64,000 nt of DNA from Phellopilus nigrolimitatus (taxonomy: Eukaryota > Basidiomycota > Agaricomycetes > Hymenochaetales > Hymenochaetaceae). The stretch is from positions 1-64,000 of the forward strand of contig JAJOHG010000098.1 in assembly GCA_021029095.1 (NCBI GenBank). Direction: 5' to 3'. The first letter of the stretch is position 1; the number at the start of each line of letters is the position of its first letter. Below the pieces are notes generated by a model, which saw only the letters and a program-made list of their open reading frames with translations, was not told the origin of the DNA and did no database searches. Positions 12,401 through 23,797 of the stretch are shown one piece after another. The position numbers were made by a program, and so were the translations under genes.

Positions 12401-13414
12401 TAAGAAATAGCACTAGTACTCATTCTAATCCATAAATTACAGAGGAGAGGACTGGGAAGTGCTATCTATTGCAAAGAGCTGCTTGACTTTTTGCAGATGT
12501 TCTATGTGCCAATCACTGAAAGCACTACACATTTATATCTATCAACATTGCCTTTCCTCCCAACAGAATCCAAAATATTCAAAGACATAAAGCCCCACTT
12601 CTCTCAAACACTGTATTTATCTTCAGGACAAAGCAAAAATTATGGGATAACAAAAAATCAGATCTCAGTGGGCAGTCAAGTTAATTCAGTTGCCTATTCT
12701 CCTGATGGACAGCAAATTGTCTCTGGATCAGATAACAGAACAGTGAGGATTTGGGATGCCAAGTCTGGCCAGCAGCTTCATGAGCTCAGTGGACACACCT
12801 CAGTTGTCACCTCAGTTGCCTACTCTCCTGATGGACAGCACATTGTCTCTGGATCATCTGACAGAACAGTGAGGATTTGGGATGCTAAGTCTGGCCAGCA
12901 GCTTCATGAGCTCATTGGACACAGTGATTGGGTCAGAGCAGTTGCCTATTCTTCTGATGGACAGCACATTGTCTCTGGTGCAGATGACAAAACAGTGAGG
13001 ATCTGGGATGCCAAGTCTGGCCAGGAGCTTCACAAGCTCAGTGGACACAGTAGTCGGGTCAACTCAGTTGCCTACTCTCCTGATGGACAGGAAATTGTCT
13101 CTGGATCATCTGACAAAACAGTGAGGACCTGGAACCTTGGCCATCAATGGAAGAGTAAAGAGCTGGGCAGTGATTGGGAGCTATGGTCTTCTGCGGAAAA
13201 AGTCAGTGAGCCTGTTGCAGAAGATGGCTGGGTGCACACACCCTCTGGAGATCTTTTGATTTGGATCCCACACGAGTATAGGAATGGTGTTTACGACCAA
13301 TCTTATATGACATTTCCTGTGGATGCTCCTGGTCATCCGGTTGTATTGGATTGTACCCGTTTCCGTCATGGCGAAAGGTGGACGGAAGTTCATAACCCAG
13401 ATGCGGGTCAGTAG
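9416..13414 (+). CDS. NLR-A: C2-like / helical / NACHT / 4x WD40 receptor
   Basis: STAND-class NTPase of the fungal NLR type. My model has exons 9416-9428, 9547-9573, 9627-9753, 9810-9949, 10000-10073, 10123-10257, 10316-10366, 10421-10607, 10670-10789, 10832-12387 and 12443-13414; all joins keep frame. The N-terminus is C2-like (RPLSIEIFVNN, DKHGDPSRKDPDI, EEEDSLRFVI), then an alpha-helical region with IAQKYVRLDRTKDILQEVL. The NACHT domain has Walker A GPAGSGKSS and Walker B VLVVDALDECEG, with LTSRPQ as sensor 1. A helical linker leads to four WD40 repeats, then a conserved tail containing LLIWIPHEYRNGVY. Family knowledge: ligand binding by WD repeats would drive NTP-dependent oligomerisation and an immune or incompatibility response. 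The body is CpG-poor, unlike its neighbours. The first exon is the least certain part; an ATG at 9549 is the alternative start. Confidence 0.82.
12680..13133 (+). repeat. WD40 repeat array of NLR-A (4 units, 42 codons each)
   Basis: Three full 126-bp units and a fourth ending in TWNLGHQWKS. Each reads like VxSVAYSPDGQxIVSGSxDx, then TVRIWDAKSGQQLHELSGH. Variation concentrates at the residues around the GH-to-VAYS turn and at the xDx pair after SGS. Four blades cannot close a seven-bladed propeller alone. Confidence 0.9.
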
Positions 13415-13879
13415 AGTTCTATGCTGTCAGGATAAAGTCGTGAGTAGTATGATTTGATTTAGTCCTCGTTCGTTGAATTTTAATTTGGCTTTGTCCCGTT
13501 TTTCACGACAGTTTGACGTGCTCGAAGTGAATGTATGGAACGAGAGACGAGCCGGGAGTCCGCATGTATAACTTAGTTCTAGTAGTCAGTACTCGTAGTT
13601 TAGTTGAAGTGTGGTTGCGTACCAGATGTATGGAATTTTAGTATGTATTGGGCGACGGTCAGTAGTGAGGACGTCTGTTAGTACGCTGACTTTGTCACGC
13701 GAGGGAGGTTCAGCCGTAAGTATGACCGACGATAGCAACTGCTTCGCTTGATTGCATTCTACGACATAAGCATCAAGACGCCAAAACAAAGCGCAGATTT
13801 CTGCACATCACATCCCCACCTAGTACGTATCTGCCCCATTTTCTACAGTCACCCCGGCGCCTTACATTGCACACCTGCA
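13415..13879. other. Spacer between NLR-A and the SDR relic
   Basis: About 460 bp holding both 3' ends. Downstream of the NLR stop it is CpG-containing and AT-rich. No gene is seen. Parts resemble the corresponding spacers 46.5-47.0 kb and 60.5-61.0 kb in the other cassettes. Confidence 0.4.
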
Positions 13880-15190
13880 AGACCCTCACGCATATACTCC
13901 TCGAAGAGCGGGTTGTATCCGCCCTCATGAGCGCAGGACGGCTTTCGGTAACGTTACCGCAGCACGCAATACGCGGAGCGCGACTCGCCGTCCGGACAGA
14001 GCACGCAGTACCCGCCGCGCTCGCGGCCGAGCATGCACAGCACCATCCCCTGTGCCCACCACAGGTCATGCCCATGTGCGTCCAGCTCGGCCGAAGAGAT
14101 GCGTGGTACACGACGTGCTCGGTGTGCGGCGCAGCGCGTATTCAAGCTGTTTGGTAAGCGCTTTGGCGGACGGCGGCCGTGGACGCGTTGTGCATTGCGT
14201 CGCTCGGCGGGTTCGTGATGCCCTGCTTCGAGTCTGTGTCGATGATCACTGAGCTGATGTGCGACTTAGCGGTGGACCGGGAGTTGGTGAAGGCGAGCTT
14301 CGTCTACGTACGGGTTCTCTTAGTGGATCATGACCTGAAGCAGTATGTAAGTCAGTTATCGACTTGTATGATATTGTCCTCTCATTTTCTTTTACTTACC
14401 GGTACAAAGACCTGCTGGACGCTCGCAATACTAAATGAATAAAGAAGACACCATACAGATTTTTTTGTTGAATAACACACAGAAGACAGAAACACGCACC
14501 CGAAGACATTCACATCAAGAGACCTTCTTCCAATTGTCGGGGCCGTCCCAGGACGAGCTTTTGAGGCCAATGCCCGCGTTGTTCATGAGCAGGGCAACCT
14601 AATGTAGTTGTCAGACGTGAGCGGCGCCGACCGCTTCTAGTGGAGGGCAGCAGGCGCCTGTCTATCTATCTGGCACGTATAGTAATCAGCAAGGACGGAG
14701 CGGGCGGCCGTAACACTCGACACGCGCAGCAGGTTTTCATTCACCACTTATGCTTATATTTTATGGCAATGATTGGGAATAGGACTTCACGCGCTGCGCA
14801 CCCACGCTCTCCCCTCCGCTCGAAAACGGCTTCCTCAAGGTGGACGACATCCTCGAGACGACCGGCGTCTGTCGGAACGACGAGCACGTTCTGCGCGCCC
14901 GCGATCTGGGCGATTTCGACGCCAGCGTCCTTGAGCGGAGGCCGCGTTGACGTCCGCGAGCACGACGCGTAGACCCTGTCTGCCGAATGTGCAAAGCCCA
15001 AGTCCCAAGTTGTACGCGATTGTGAAAATTAAGCATGTATGCATAACAACAAGACGGCGCGGACACTCACTTTGCGAGTTCGACGGCGACAGCGCGGCCG
15101 ATGCCCGAGGACGCATCGGTGGTAGCGGTAACGCGGCATGTGGGGATGGAAAGGCGGGGCTCAGTGTCGGTGGGACTGAGCGCCTCGTGC
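13880..15190 (-). pseudogene. SDR dehydrogenase relic, copy A
   Basis: Minus-strand copy of the intact SDR gene at 45.0-46.5 kb. From the N-terminal side, the cofactor motif has decayed to TATTDASSGIGRAVAVELAK where the intact copy has VAVITGAASGIGRAA. Further down, the active-site segment reads MHNASTAAVR instead of AYNASKAAVK, so both the catalytic Tyr and Lys are lost. The C-terminus EEYMREGLAG remains, but in a different frame from the middle. Several frameshifts and an in-frame stop make a working product impossible. It sits next to NLR-A in the same relative orientation as in cassettes B and C. Confidence 0.78.
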
Positions 15191-15309
15191 TTGTAAAGCG
15201 TCACGGACGGGCGGCGGTTCTCCAACTCAACGTTTAGGACACGATTTTTGCCGTGTATGATAATGATATTCTTTAGCAGTGGCGATTGGGCCCGGAGCCG
15301 TGACTGCAT

Positions 15310-15770
15310 ACGCTCATTGCTGCCCGAAGACGAAGCCCCTGAGGGGGACGGACGACGTCTGCCATTTCGAGGAGGACGACATTGACGTCCGTGCGTCGAG
15401 CTGCCAGTTCGAGCACTGGAGAATCCTACTATCGCGATGATCAGTCTGAGAACACACAAAGGGGAGAGGGCGCTCTTTACGCACCCTGCAGCTCGAAGGC
15501 GGTCGAGCGACCGATATTGAGGTAGCCCGTTTGGATAAACGAGTGAGTTCGAAGTGATGGTGCTGAACGCCTCCCGCTTGTAGGATATCGTTGTGCGAGC
15601 GGATACAGCCGGTGTAGTTGAGAAAGAACAGAATCACGCAAATGATCTAATTACAGAGTTTGCAGCTCAGACTCAGGAGGACGCTATCATCGTTGTTGTC
15701 GCAGTTAGTCACGTCCAGAGATTGGCGTCGAAGACGCGTGCTCTTCCTTACATAACCACCCACTCTGGAC
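15310..15770 (-). other. Extra homology block shared with cassette C
   Basis: This stretch upstream of the SDR relic matches 58.63-59.10 kb in opposite orientation. Landmarks are the shared minus-strand peptide SNWQLDART/SNWQLDTWAS, the string VCSQTD, and a GLPQ(Y/H)RSL segment that in another frame reads NIGRSTAFELQ, like the SDR strand-helix turn. It may be an older SDR fragment. Cassette B lacks it, since VTS1 lies there instead. No intact frame. Confidence 0.5.
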
Positions 15771-16142
15771 GTACTGTACCTGAGGACATATTGCTCTCCG
15801 CACAGACAGTGCTCATAGTTTGCGTCGATATTTACTCATACAGACAATGGAATTATAAAAAAAAAGGTTCCAATATGCTTAAGTGCTAATGGAATATGGT
15901 GGGGTGTTCCGAGCTAGGTTCATTCGGACTTTCCTCCTATCCTTGTAGGGAAGCGCATCTTACATACATTAATTCCACCATATTTGACACAATGAATTAG
16001 TACGATGTACTTCTGTATGAAAACGAGGTTTCGTAAAGTGCTGAGCGGCCTGCAAAGGATTGAGTCATTTTAGCATATCTTCTCACGAGAACGCGCATAC
16101 ATCCTGTGAGTCACTGCGCGACACGCTTTCCTCTCAACCAAC

Positions 16143-18796
16143 ATGTTCAAGCTATCAATTTCGCCTTCTAGTGATCCCTTCCCTTTTGCTGCGCTTGTAA
16201 TAGCGTCGTTTTTGAAAAGTAGTGTCGAAGTCACCGTCAGTTTTGACCACGAGGACAACGGTTACGTCCTGACGCGAGCCGATGGCACGCAAGTCGACGA
16301 TGGCGAATCTATCGTGCGGACGCTCGCAAAGGAGGCGAACGTTGAGAGCAACAGTACGCAGGTACTTCTTGCTCCCTGCTTTGATCTGATTTGATTTGTC
16401 TAAACATCACCTGAAGGGCGAAGCGTTGATTGCCTTGGCGAAATCATTACCGACCACGAAAGAATTTGCGACTCTCACATCCTCACTCGATGCGCTGGAT
16501 GACCGCCTTGCTCTGCGGACGTTCCTAGATGGGTACGAGCTCACTGTCGTCGATTGGCTGGTGTGGGGATCTATCAAAGGTGGCGTCGATATCGGCTTCA
16601 TATCAATGGAAAAATCTAATCGTTTTGTAGGATCTCTGAAGCCTCTGGGAATTATGAAGGGCGGAAAGCATCCCCATCTGCTCAGATGGTTTTCGTACAT
16701 GGAATCACTGCCATCGACACAAGCAGCACTTGCTGAGCTAGCAGAGTCCAGGTCACGCGGCGTACGTCCATTTTCTCCATCCAATCTGGTATTGTAGGAG
16801 AAGCGGCATGCTGAGCAGTCTGCAGGTGAAGGCGGACAAGGGCAAGGCCGCATCGTCCTTCGCGCTCGGACTCGAGCATGCAGAGATGGGCAAGGTCGTA
16901 ACACGTTTTCCGCCCGAGCCGAGCGGTTACCTCCACATCGGGCATCTCAAGGCAGCGATCCTCAATCAGTATTTCGCCGAGATGTACAAGGGGAAGCTCA
17001 TCATCCGCTTCGACGATACAAATCCAAGCAAGGAGAAGACCGAGTTCGAGGATTCGATCTTAGAGGATCTAGCTGTGCTTAACATCCGTGGCGACAAGCT
17101 CTCGCATACATCCGATTATTTTGACGAGCTGTATGATTATGCAATCCGCATGGTCAAGGAAGGCAACGCATATGTCGATGATACCGACCGTGAAACGGTA
17201 AGTAAGATAGTTGGATCATTCTCGACTAAATACCAAACCCTTTCTAGATGCAAAAAGAGCGGATGAATGGCATTGAGTCACGCCGTCGCAACCTCTCCGT
17301 CGAGGAGAACCTGACGCGTTTTGGATGGATGAAAGAGGGTACGGAGGAAGGTCTCAAATGCTGCCTGCGTGCCAAAATCAGTTTCACGGACCCAAACAAG
17401 GCGATGCGCGATCCGGTCATTTACCGCTGCAACCCCCTGCCACATCACCGTACAAAGTGAGCTATATCATTGTACTATCATTCACGAGTGAAACGCTCAT
17501 AATAAATCATCAGAGACAAGTGGAAGATCTACCCTACATATGACTTCGCTTGTCCCGTCATCGACGCATACGAGGGCGTGACGCACGCGCTGCGCACGAA
17601 CGAGTACCGTGACCGCAACCCGCAGTACCAGTGGTTCCTCGACGCGCTCAAGCTACGAAAAGTGCACATCTGGGATTTCAGCCGCGTGAACTTCGTGTAC
17701 ACGTTTCTCTCGAAACGCAAGCTGCGCGATTGCCTCGAGCTCGGTCTTGCGCGCGGCTGGGACGACCCGCGCTTCCCGACCTTCCGTGGGATGCTCCGGC
17801 GGGGAATGACGACCGAGGCGCTCCGTCAGTTCATGCTCTCCCAGGGCCCCTCGCAGAATCAGGTTCTCCTGGAGTGGGATTCGATTTGGACGATCAACAA
17901 GAAGATTATCGACCCTGTCGCGCCAAGATTTTGTGCGATCGCCAAGGATGATATGTGCGTTGAACCTTTTGAGCGTTTAATTGAGCTCCTCTCATGTTAC
18001 GTGTCTAGGGTGGAGGTCACAGTAAAAGGAGGGCCAGCTGAGCCCGAGGTGAAGTCGCTTCCTAGACACAAAAAGAACGCAGACGCCGGTATGAAAAAGA
18101 CGATGTTCTCCGGTACTGTCTTGCTCGAGCAAGAGGACGCGAAAACCTTCGCTGAGAATGAGGAGGTAAGATCAATGTGGCGGGTTTGTTAATGTCAACT
18201 GACGAAGGTACCAGATCACTCTCATGGACTGGGGCAACGCAATCGTGCGCAAAATCACGCGTTCGGAGGCAGGCAACGTCACGCACATCGACGCCGAGCT
18301 GCACCTCGCGGGCGACTTCAAGGCGACCGAGAAGAAAGTCACCTGGCTCGCCAAGGCCGACGCCGCGCACCCGCTCGTGCGCACCACGCTGCTCGACTAC
18401 GACTACCTCGTCACGAAGCGCAAGCTCGAGAAGGAGGATACGGTCGCCGAGGTTGCGACGGCGCAGACCGAGTTCAGCGTCGACGCGGTTGCGGACGCGA
18501 ACGTGCTCGAGCTCGGGGAGCGTGACATCATCCAGTTCGAGCGCAAAGGTTACTTCATCCTCGACAAGATCGTGCAGGACAGCAGCGGGAAGCACCTTGA
18601 GTTCATCCGTATTCCAGATGGGCGTGCTGCAGGTATAGCGCTCAAGTCTTTGGGAGGGGCACCTGCTGGGAAGAAAACAACGGATCCGGCGGCGGACCCG
18701 AGTATCAAGATGTACAAGGTCGACCCGGTGAGCAAGGTCGATAGCGTCAAGGCCGCGACGACAATGTACAAAGTGAAAAGCGTATATGAGGATTGA
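16143..18796 (+). CDS. GUS1: Cytosolic glutamyl-tRNA synthetase
   Basis: Charges tRNA-Glu with glutamate in the cytosol. The start at 16143 opens a GST-like N-terminal domain ([19 protein letters not shown], then [12 protein letters not shown]), which in yeast docks on Arc1. The Rossmann catalytic core begins near 16895 with [17 protein letters not shown], containing the class I HIGH motif; [10 protein letters not shown] follows, and LSKRKL near 17715 is the KMSKS-type loop. The C-terminal anticodon-binding beta barrels end in [10 protein letters not shown] at 18796. There are several short introns (for example after VWGSIK, after RSRG and near 17198-17247). Length is in the usual range for fungal cytosolic GluRS. 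It is convergent with RAD52, 411 bp between stop codons. A decayed inverted copy of its 3' two thirds lies at 55.6-57.3 kb. Confidence 0.9.
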
Positions 18797-18835
18797 TCTG
18801 GGGTATCTGAAATGTCATATTTGTTGTAGTTGTTT

Positions 18836-18841
18836 AATAAA
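18836..18841 (+). terminator. Likely poly(A) signal of GluRS
   Basis: AATAAA lies 40 bp after the GluRS stop in a T-rich context. It is consistent with a 3' end signal, though fungal signals are loose. Confidence 0.4.
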
Positions 18842-19207
18842 ACTTTTCCGTCTTCAGTAAGAGAAAAAAAGTCTGATATACGATGACAACTGCCCAGGTG
18901 CTCATAGGGATTACAGTCTCGTAAGTCGTATAGTGGTGGCACATTATAAATATTATAAGTTTTAAAGCGCAATGTACATGGGATTCTGATGTATACTTGT
19001 GTCCTGATTAGCTACAACGATGCGGGAAATGGAAGGAATAGTCTACACAGCGAATCTGATGATACAGTGTGACGTGAAGTGCGAATACAATGCAATGATC
19101 AATGAGCCGGATAATCATAGTGAGCGAACAAGGGTGGAATGAAAAAACGCATGAGTGGACAATAACAGTAACAGTGTGTGTGTGTGAAAGGAAAGAGAGC
19201 CTTAAGT

Positions 19208-21549
19208 CTACCTTCGAAGGCGCTTGGGATCGCCTCCGTCTTGAGCGCCTAGCGGTGCGAAAACCTGCCTGCCAGATCGAGAATGGACGCCGGCTTGTGC
19301 CCGAGCCTGAGCTTGAGCGAGTCCCATTCCAGGGCCTCTACCGGACGACGTAGAACTGGAAGAGCGCAACATAATTTCGTCAGTACAGTCTGCTAGCAGC
19401 GAGAAACAAAACGCACTTCATCGTGTCAATGTTTCTTTTCACACCAGCCTGGGCAGTCATTCCTGGCTGCGGACGAGTCGCAGACGATGTGGAAGCTGTA
19501 GCAGTGCTCTAAGTGTATACAGTCGGTCAGTCAGTCAAAAAGATGCGAGGAACACTAGGACGAGCAAAAAAAACTTACCGCTTCAGAAGTAAAACTGAAT
19601 CCGCCCATCGATGGCGTGTGCGGCTTGCTGCTCGGAGGCGGCACGTTGAAGTTGGATGCGCCATTCTCGTCTTTAAAACGCTGCGGTGCCGGATTCGCAC
19701 GTATAGTATTTTGTTGCTGACGCTGAGGTGCACCCGAGTTGCCATTATTATTGTTGCCGGCCATCTCGCGGGACGTCAAGGTACCGCGCTGGGGATCAGA
19801 TTGTTGTTGTTTCTGACCCCCGTATGCGCCCTGTGCAGGTTTCGCAATGAAGCGCACATGATTTTGATTTTGCTGTTGGAAGCCTGGAGCCGGAGCTCCG
19901 GTATCGCTCAACATCCCATCCGACACCGTCTTCGAGCCCGAGCTTGCCATCCGATCGTCTTGCGCCGCAATCCCGCGAGTGCCCTCATCAAAGTCGATCG
20001 CGCCTCCGACACCCTCCTCATTGTCGATCGGGCGGCCCATGTCTGCCTCTGTCTCGTTGAATCCACCTTGTCCTTCCACCAGATCGAGCGCGGCGAGGAG
20101 CTCGTCGTCGTCATCATCATCATCATAGTAACTGAATGAGCACATGTCGTGCTTATCTAAGTCCTTCAGAGATACGGCCTGTGGTCGCTGTGACTGGGGC
20201 GGGGCGGCGGCAGCTGGCTTAGCTGGCATGATGGGTTGGTGCTGAACAGGCGGGGGCGGTGCTACAGGTTTCTGAGGCTGCTTTGCAGGCTGCTGCTGAT
20301 TGAGCTGACGTGCCTGGTTAATCGGAGCAAGTGAGGGAGAAGCGACATTTCTAGCAATAGGAGCCTGAGGCAGGGCACCGCCGCTCGGACCAGCTTTCAC
20401 AAGCGGCGTCTGCACTGGTGTGTTGAGTCCGTTCTTCGCTTGACCTTGAGCACCCTGCAAAGGTACATTGCTGCGAGCCGGAGTACTCGTCGCATTTGGA
20501 CGCATATGCTGAGGCACTGCGCTCAGTTGTCTGCCCGTGTTGTTCGTACTAGTATTAGACTTCGAGAGAGAAGAATAAGAACCATTCCCGATAGCTTTGG
20601 GAATAACCGGAGAAATAGGCGGTTTTGGTGGAGTGATCGATGTTGACGCGGATGATGCATTTGCAATAGTTGGTACGTTCGATTGATTCGACGTAGTATT
20701 AGACTCGTCGAACTCCGGCCTGCGATGGAGAGCGCTTTTATCGAACTTCGGCTAAGATAACAGTCGAGGAGATTGAGTCAACAGAGCCACCGCAGATAGA
20801 ACTAGAGCACTCACGGGAGGTACCTTGATTTTAACGATTTCCTGAGTATACTGCTTGTCATACAGACAATTCCCAAGAAGGTTACCAAAATTCCGCAGCG
20901 CACGCTTGACACCATCCGTGACTGCCTCTTTCTTGCACTACAAAGAAAGTGCTCAATACAAAGAAACTAACAGCCATCGCAAAGGACGTACCTTGTCTAG
21001 AGCAGCGCCTTTGCTCCTTGAATTCTCCAGCATCCCATAACCCACGTCTTCGTGGAAAACCCCGTCTCTTAGGGTCACCCGAATGACTGCAGACACGCCT
21101 ACAGTGAACCTGCGGGTCTCTTCGCTGTAATCGATATAGTCCGTGTTCATGTTGACCACGCTCGAGCTCCAGCCATTGAACCCGAACACCTCGTTCGCAA
21201 GGTTGATGATTTTCCAGCCTTCCGCATACGTTAGCTTTGGTCCTCCGCCAGGTCCGGGGCGTTGGGAGATGAATTCCGGTCCGAGCTTTTTGTTGAGTTT
21301 TGCTTGCATTGTCGCGATCTTCTGTGCGGTGGCCTCAGACATGTCCATGGACGATGGAGAGTTCATTGACATCATGCTCTGGTCCATAAAGGACGGATGT
21401 GAAGGGAAAGAGCCGTGCATCTGGGGTGCGAATGACATTGGGCCACAGGTTGTGAGCTGCGATGCGTGAAGAGGCTGGCCAAAAGGTGCGCGCGATTGGT
21501 AGAACTTGTAGTACTGCTCAATGAGATTACCGCTGAAGACGGATGTCAT
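19208..21549 (-). CDS. RAD52: RAD52 recombination mediator
   Basis: Nuclear homologous-recombination protein that loads Rad51 on RPA-coated ssDNA and anneals strands. Exon 1 (20992-21549) and exon 2 (20824-20937) encode the conserved ring-forming N-terminal domain: [40 protein letters not shown] and [17 protein letters not shown], then [19 protein letters not shown]. Exon 3 (19579-20751) is a long, disordered Q/P/N-rich tail with a YDDDDDDDE acidic patch and a RFIAKPAQG motif. Two small exons follow, ending in GDPKRLRR and TAG at 19208. Total is about 650 residues. A residue-rich linker [10 protein letters not shown] precedes the core. Exons 2 to the end exist as a broken inverted copy at 54.1-55.2 kb. 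Confidence 0.92.
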
Positions 21550-22147
21550 TAAATCCTATGTCATTTACAGCATGAGCAACTTTATTTAAGTTGTCCTTGT
21601 CATTGACGGCGGTGGAGGAGCGTAGACGTCTTTGTCGCTGTCGACGAAATCAGCAGCCACAATGTGACTGTTACACAACTCACGTGTTTGTTACTCACGC
21701 CCGTCCCAATCACACGCCGCCATGTATGACCTGATATCTGCCCAAAGTTTGCTCAATGCTCATTGCACATAGGTACGTCCACGGCAAAACTGGCAGATCT
21801 CCCCTCTTAAGCATCCGACTTTCACATCATCGAAATACCCAATTTCGCGCTTAGAACACCAGCCGATTGCAGAGGTTCATGCCACCGTGCTCGCGTCACT
21901 TCCCTTTGACTCCGAAGTGGAAGTTAGGGCTGGCCGGACACTAGCCTTTGCTGCTCATTATATGTCATGATGACTGGAAACGACCATAGTCACCGCTCAA
22001 AGCAAACCACGAAGTTTGCTTTTCGCCCTGATTCTTTGCACATTGCACTGCCCCTCAACGAATCACAGTCTACATATTACTTGGCACCCTCCAACACACC
22101 TATTCCATGACCTTTGTATCTCGTCACCGAGGGAGTGCGAGATTATA
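21550..22147. other. Divergent promoter region RAD52 / F-box gene
   Basis: About 600 bp between two divergent start codons. No open frame of note and no repeat was seen. It should hold both promoters, but I recognise no specific motif. Confidence 0.4.
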
Positions 22148-23797
22148 ATGGGCGAAAGAAAACCGTGTGCAAGTAGGTGTCTGGCAATCCCCGAGATAAT
22201 ATATGAAGTTGCGTCGCACCTTCAACAGCAGGACCTCTTCTCCTCGTCGACTTGCAGCCGTATGTGGTACGAAACATTGATTCCGTTGCGCTCGAAGTTT
22301 GCTCGGGTGTATTCTCGTGACGCCGTGTCGTTTCTGGAGTTTTTGAGCTCGAACGTACGCGCAGTGCATAATTGCCAGACGTTACGCGTATGTCAAATTG
22401 AAGTATTTCACAACGAATGGTGCTCAAAAGATTTTTCTTAGATCGTCCTTGATGAAAGGAAATCGGAAGATGATGACCAAGAGGAAGACAGCGGGGAAGA
22501 GGAAGACAACGAAAAGGTTACTAATGAGCCAGAGAATACACATGGCATGAGTCCCATTAGCAGAATCCTCGACCTGTTTTCGAAAGGCGGAAGGCTCAAG
22601 TTCTTCATGTATGCGCTTCCAGGCGAGTCTGAGATGCCTTTACCTGAAGACGTCTGGGTCGCCTTGAGAAAACTGTCCAAAACATTGCAGGGTTTGCATA
22701 TCGAGCTAACTGAAAACCACTGGGTAAGCGCGGAAAGGCTTTCTCGCTGCAGCGCAGATATTCACGATCATTGTTTCTCCTTGCTCTAGCACACTTTCTT
22801 ATCCAGCCAGTACAGCAACTTGCAATATTTGGATCTTTCTCTTGACACAGATGAGGGCTTCTCATCATTTGACAGGTCCTTCGAACCCAAAGACGCACTA
22901 ATCACATTCCTCCATCAGCTCAAGAACCTCCAGAAACTGCGCCTTTACCTTGGTATTCAATTTGATGGGACAGATTTGTCTAAGCTCTACTTCCCGGAAC
23001 TTCAGTCGTTGCTGCTGAGCTCGAAAACTCAGGGCGTCAAGATAAAGCAATTTATCACAAAGCACACAACCCTGCGGAGTTTGGACATGTACTCCGAAAG
23101 TGACATCGGGCCATTCGCCGAACACGAGCTTCCAAATCTCGCGGCTCTGCAAGTCATTCCCTCGGCTATCCCTTGGTTCCAGGACGTGTTAGCGGCCTCT
23201 TCCTCAAGAAAGCAGCCTATTCGTCATCTACAAATTGCGGGCGCGGGACCTGAGCTGAACTCTGCCAATCTGCAGCAACTCATAGCACCGCTAGAGAAGC
23301 TGCTTCGCTGCTTCGAATTGGTCTTCTGGAACCGCAATGCAAGGCTCTTGTCGATGCTCGAAAATGTCAGTAGGATGTTTTCTGGACTGGTCGAACTATC
23401 ACTTCTGATGCTCCATGAGGACGATGGACAGGAGGCTGGTGCAGTTGACATGGTATGTGCACAATTGTTTCGCTCCATCTTGAATTCTAACTAATTTGGG
23501 GCTCAGGGTTCGATTTTGAAATGTTTCGCAACGAGCGAAAGCCTACTGGCCATTTCTGTCTCAGATCCCCTCGCTGAACCGTTTTCCGAAGGAGATGTCG
23601 AGGCTTTGGCCGCTTTGCTTCCATCACGGCTTCGTTACCTTGTCTGGAAACGAGATACGTTTCGTATCGAGCGCAAAGGGCATGCAATCAAAGCCGTGCG
23701 TACGCAGCACCCGAAAAGCTGCAGAGGAAACAGGTACATGAGAGACTGGCACGAAGACATGGTCTTCGATCACCTGAAGGAAGACTACGGTGTGTAG
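22148..23797 (+). CDS. F-box/LRR-like protein with acidic insert
   Basis: The ATG at 22148 starts a degenerate F-box (residues about 12-45: LAIPEIIYEVASHLQQQDLF then STCSRMWYETLIPL). Four exons are inferred with good splice sites: a donor GTATGT after QTLR (about 22389), an intron at about 22722-22789, and one at about 23452-23507. The second exon opens with an acidic run, DDDQEEDSGEEEDNE. The rest is leucine-rich (LQYLDLSL, LQKLRLYLG, LQSLLLSS), fitting a solenoid substrate receptor of an SCF ubiquitin ligase. The last exon ends HEDMVFDHLKEDYGV. The target is unknown. Such genes are highly expanded in Agaricomycetes; this is one of several in the window. Confidence 0.72.

Noticed and set aside
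15593..15889. Plus-strand open frame of 98 codons.
   Set aside because: It lies in the block shared with cassette C, has no domain, and the C copy does not keep the frame.
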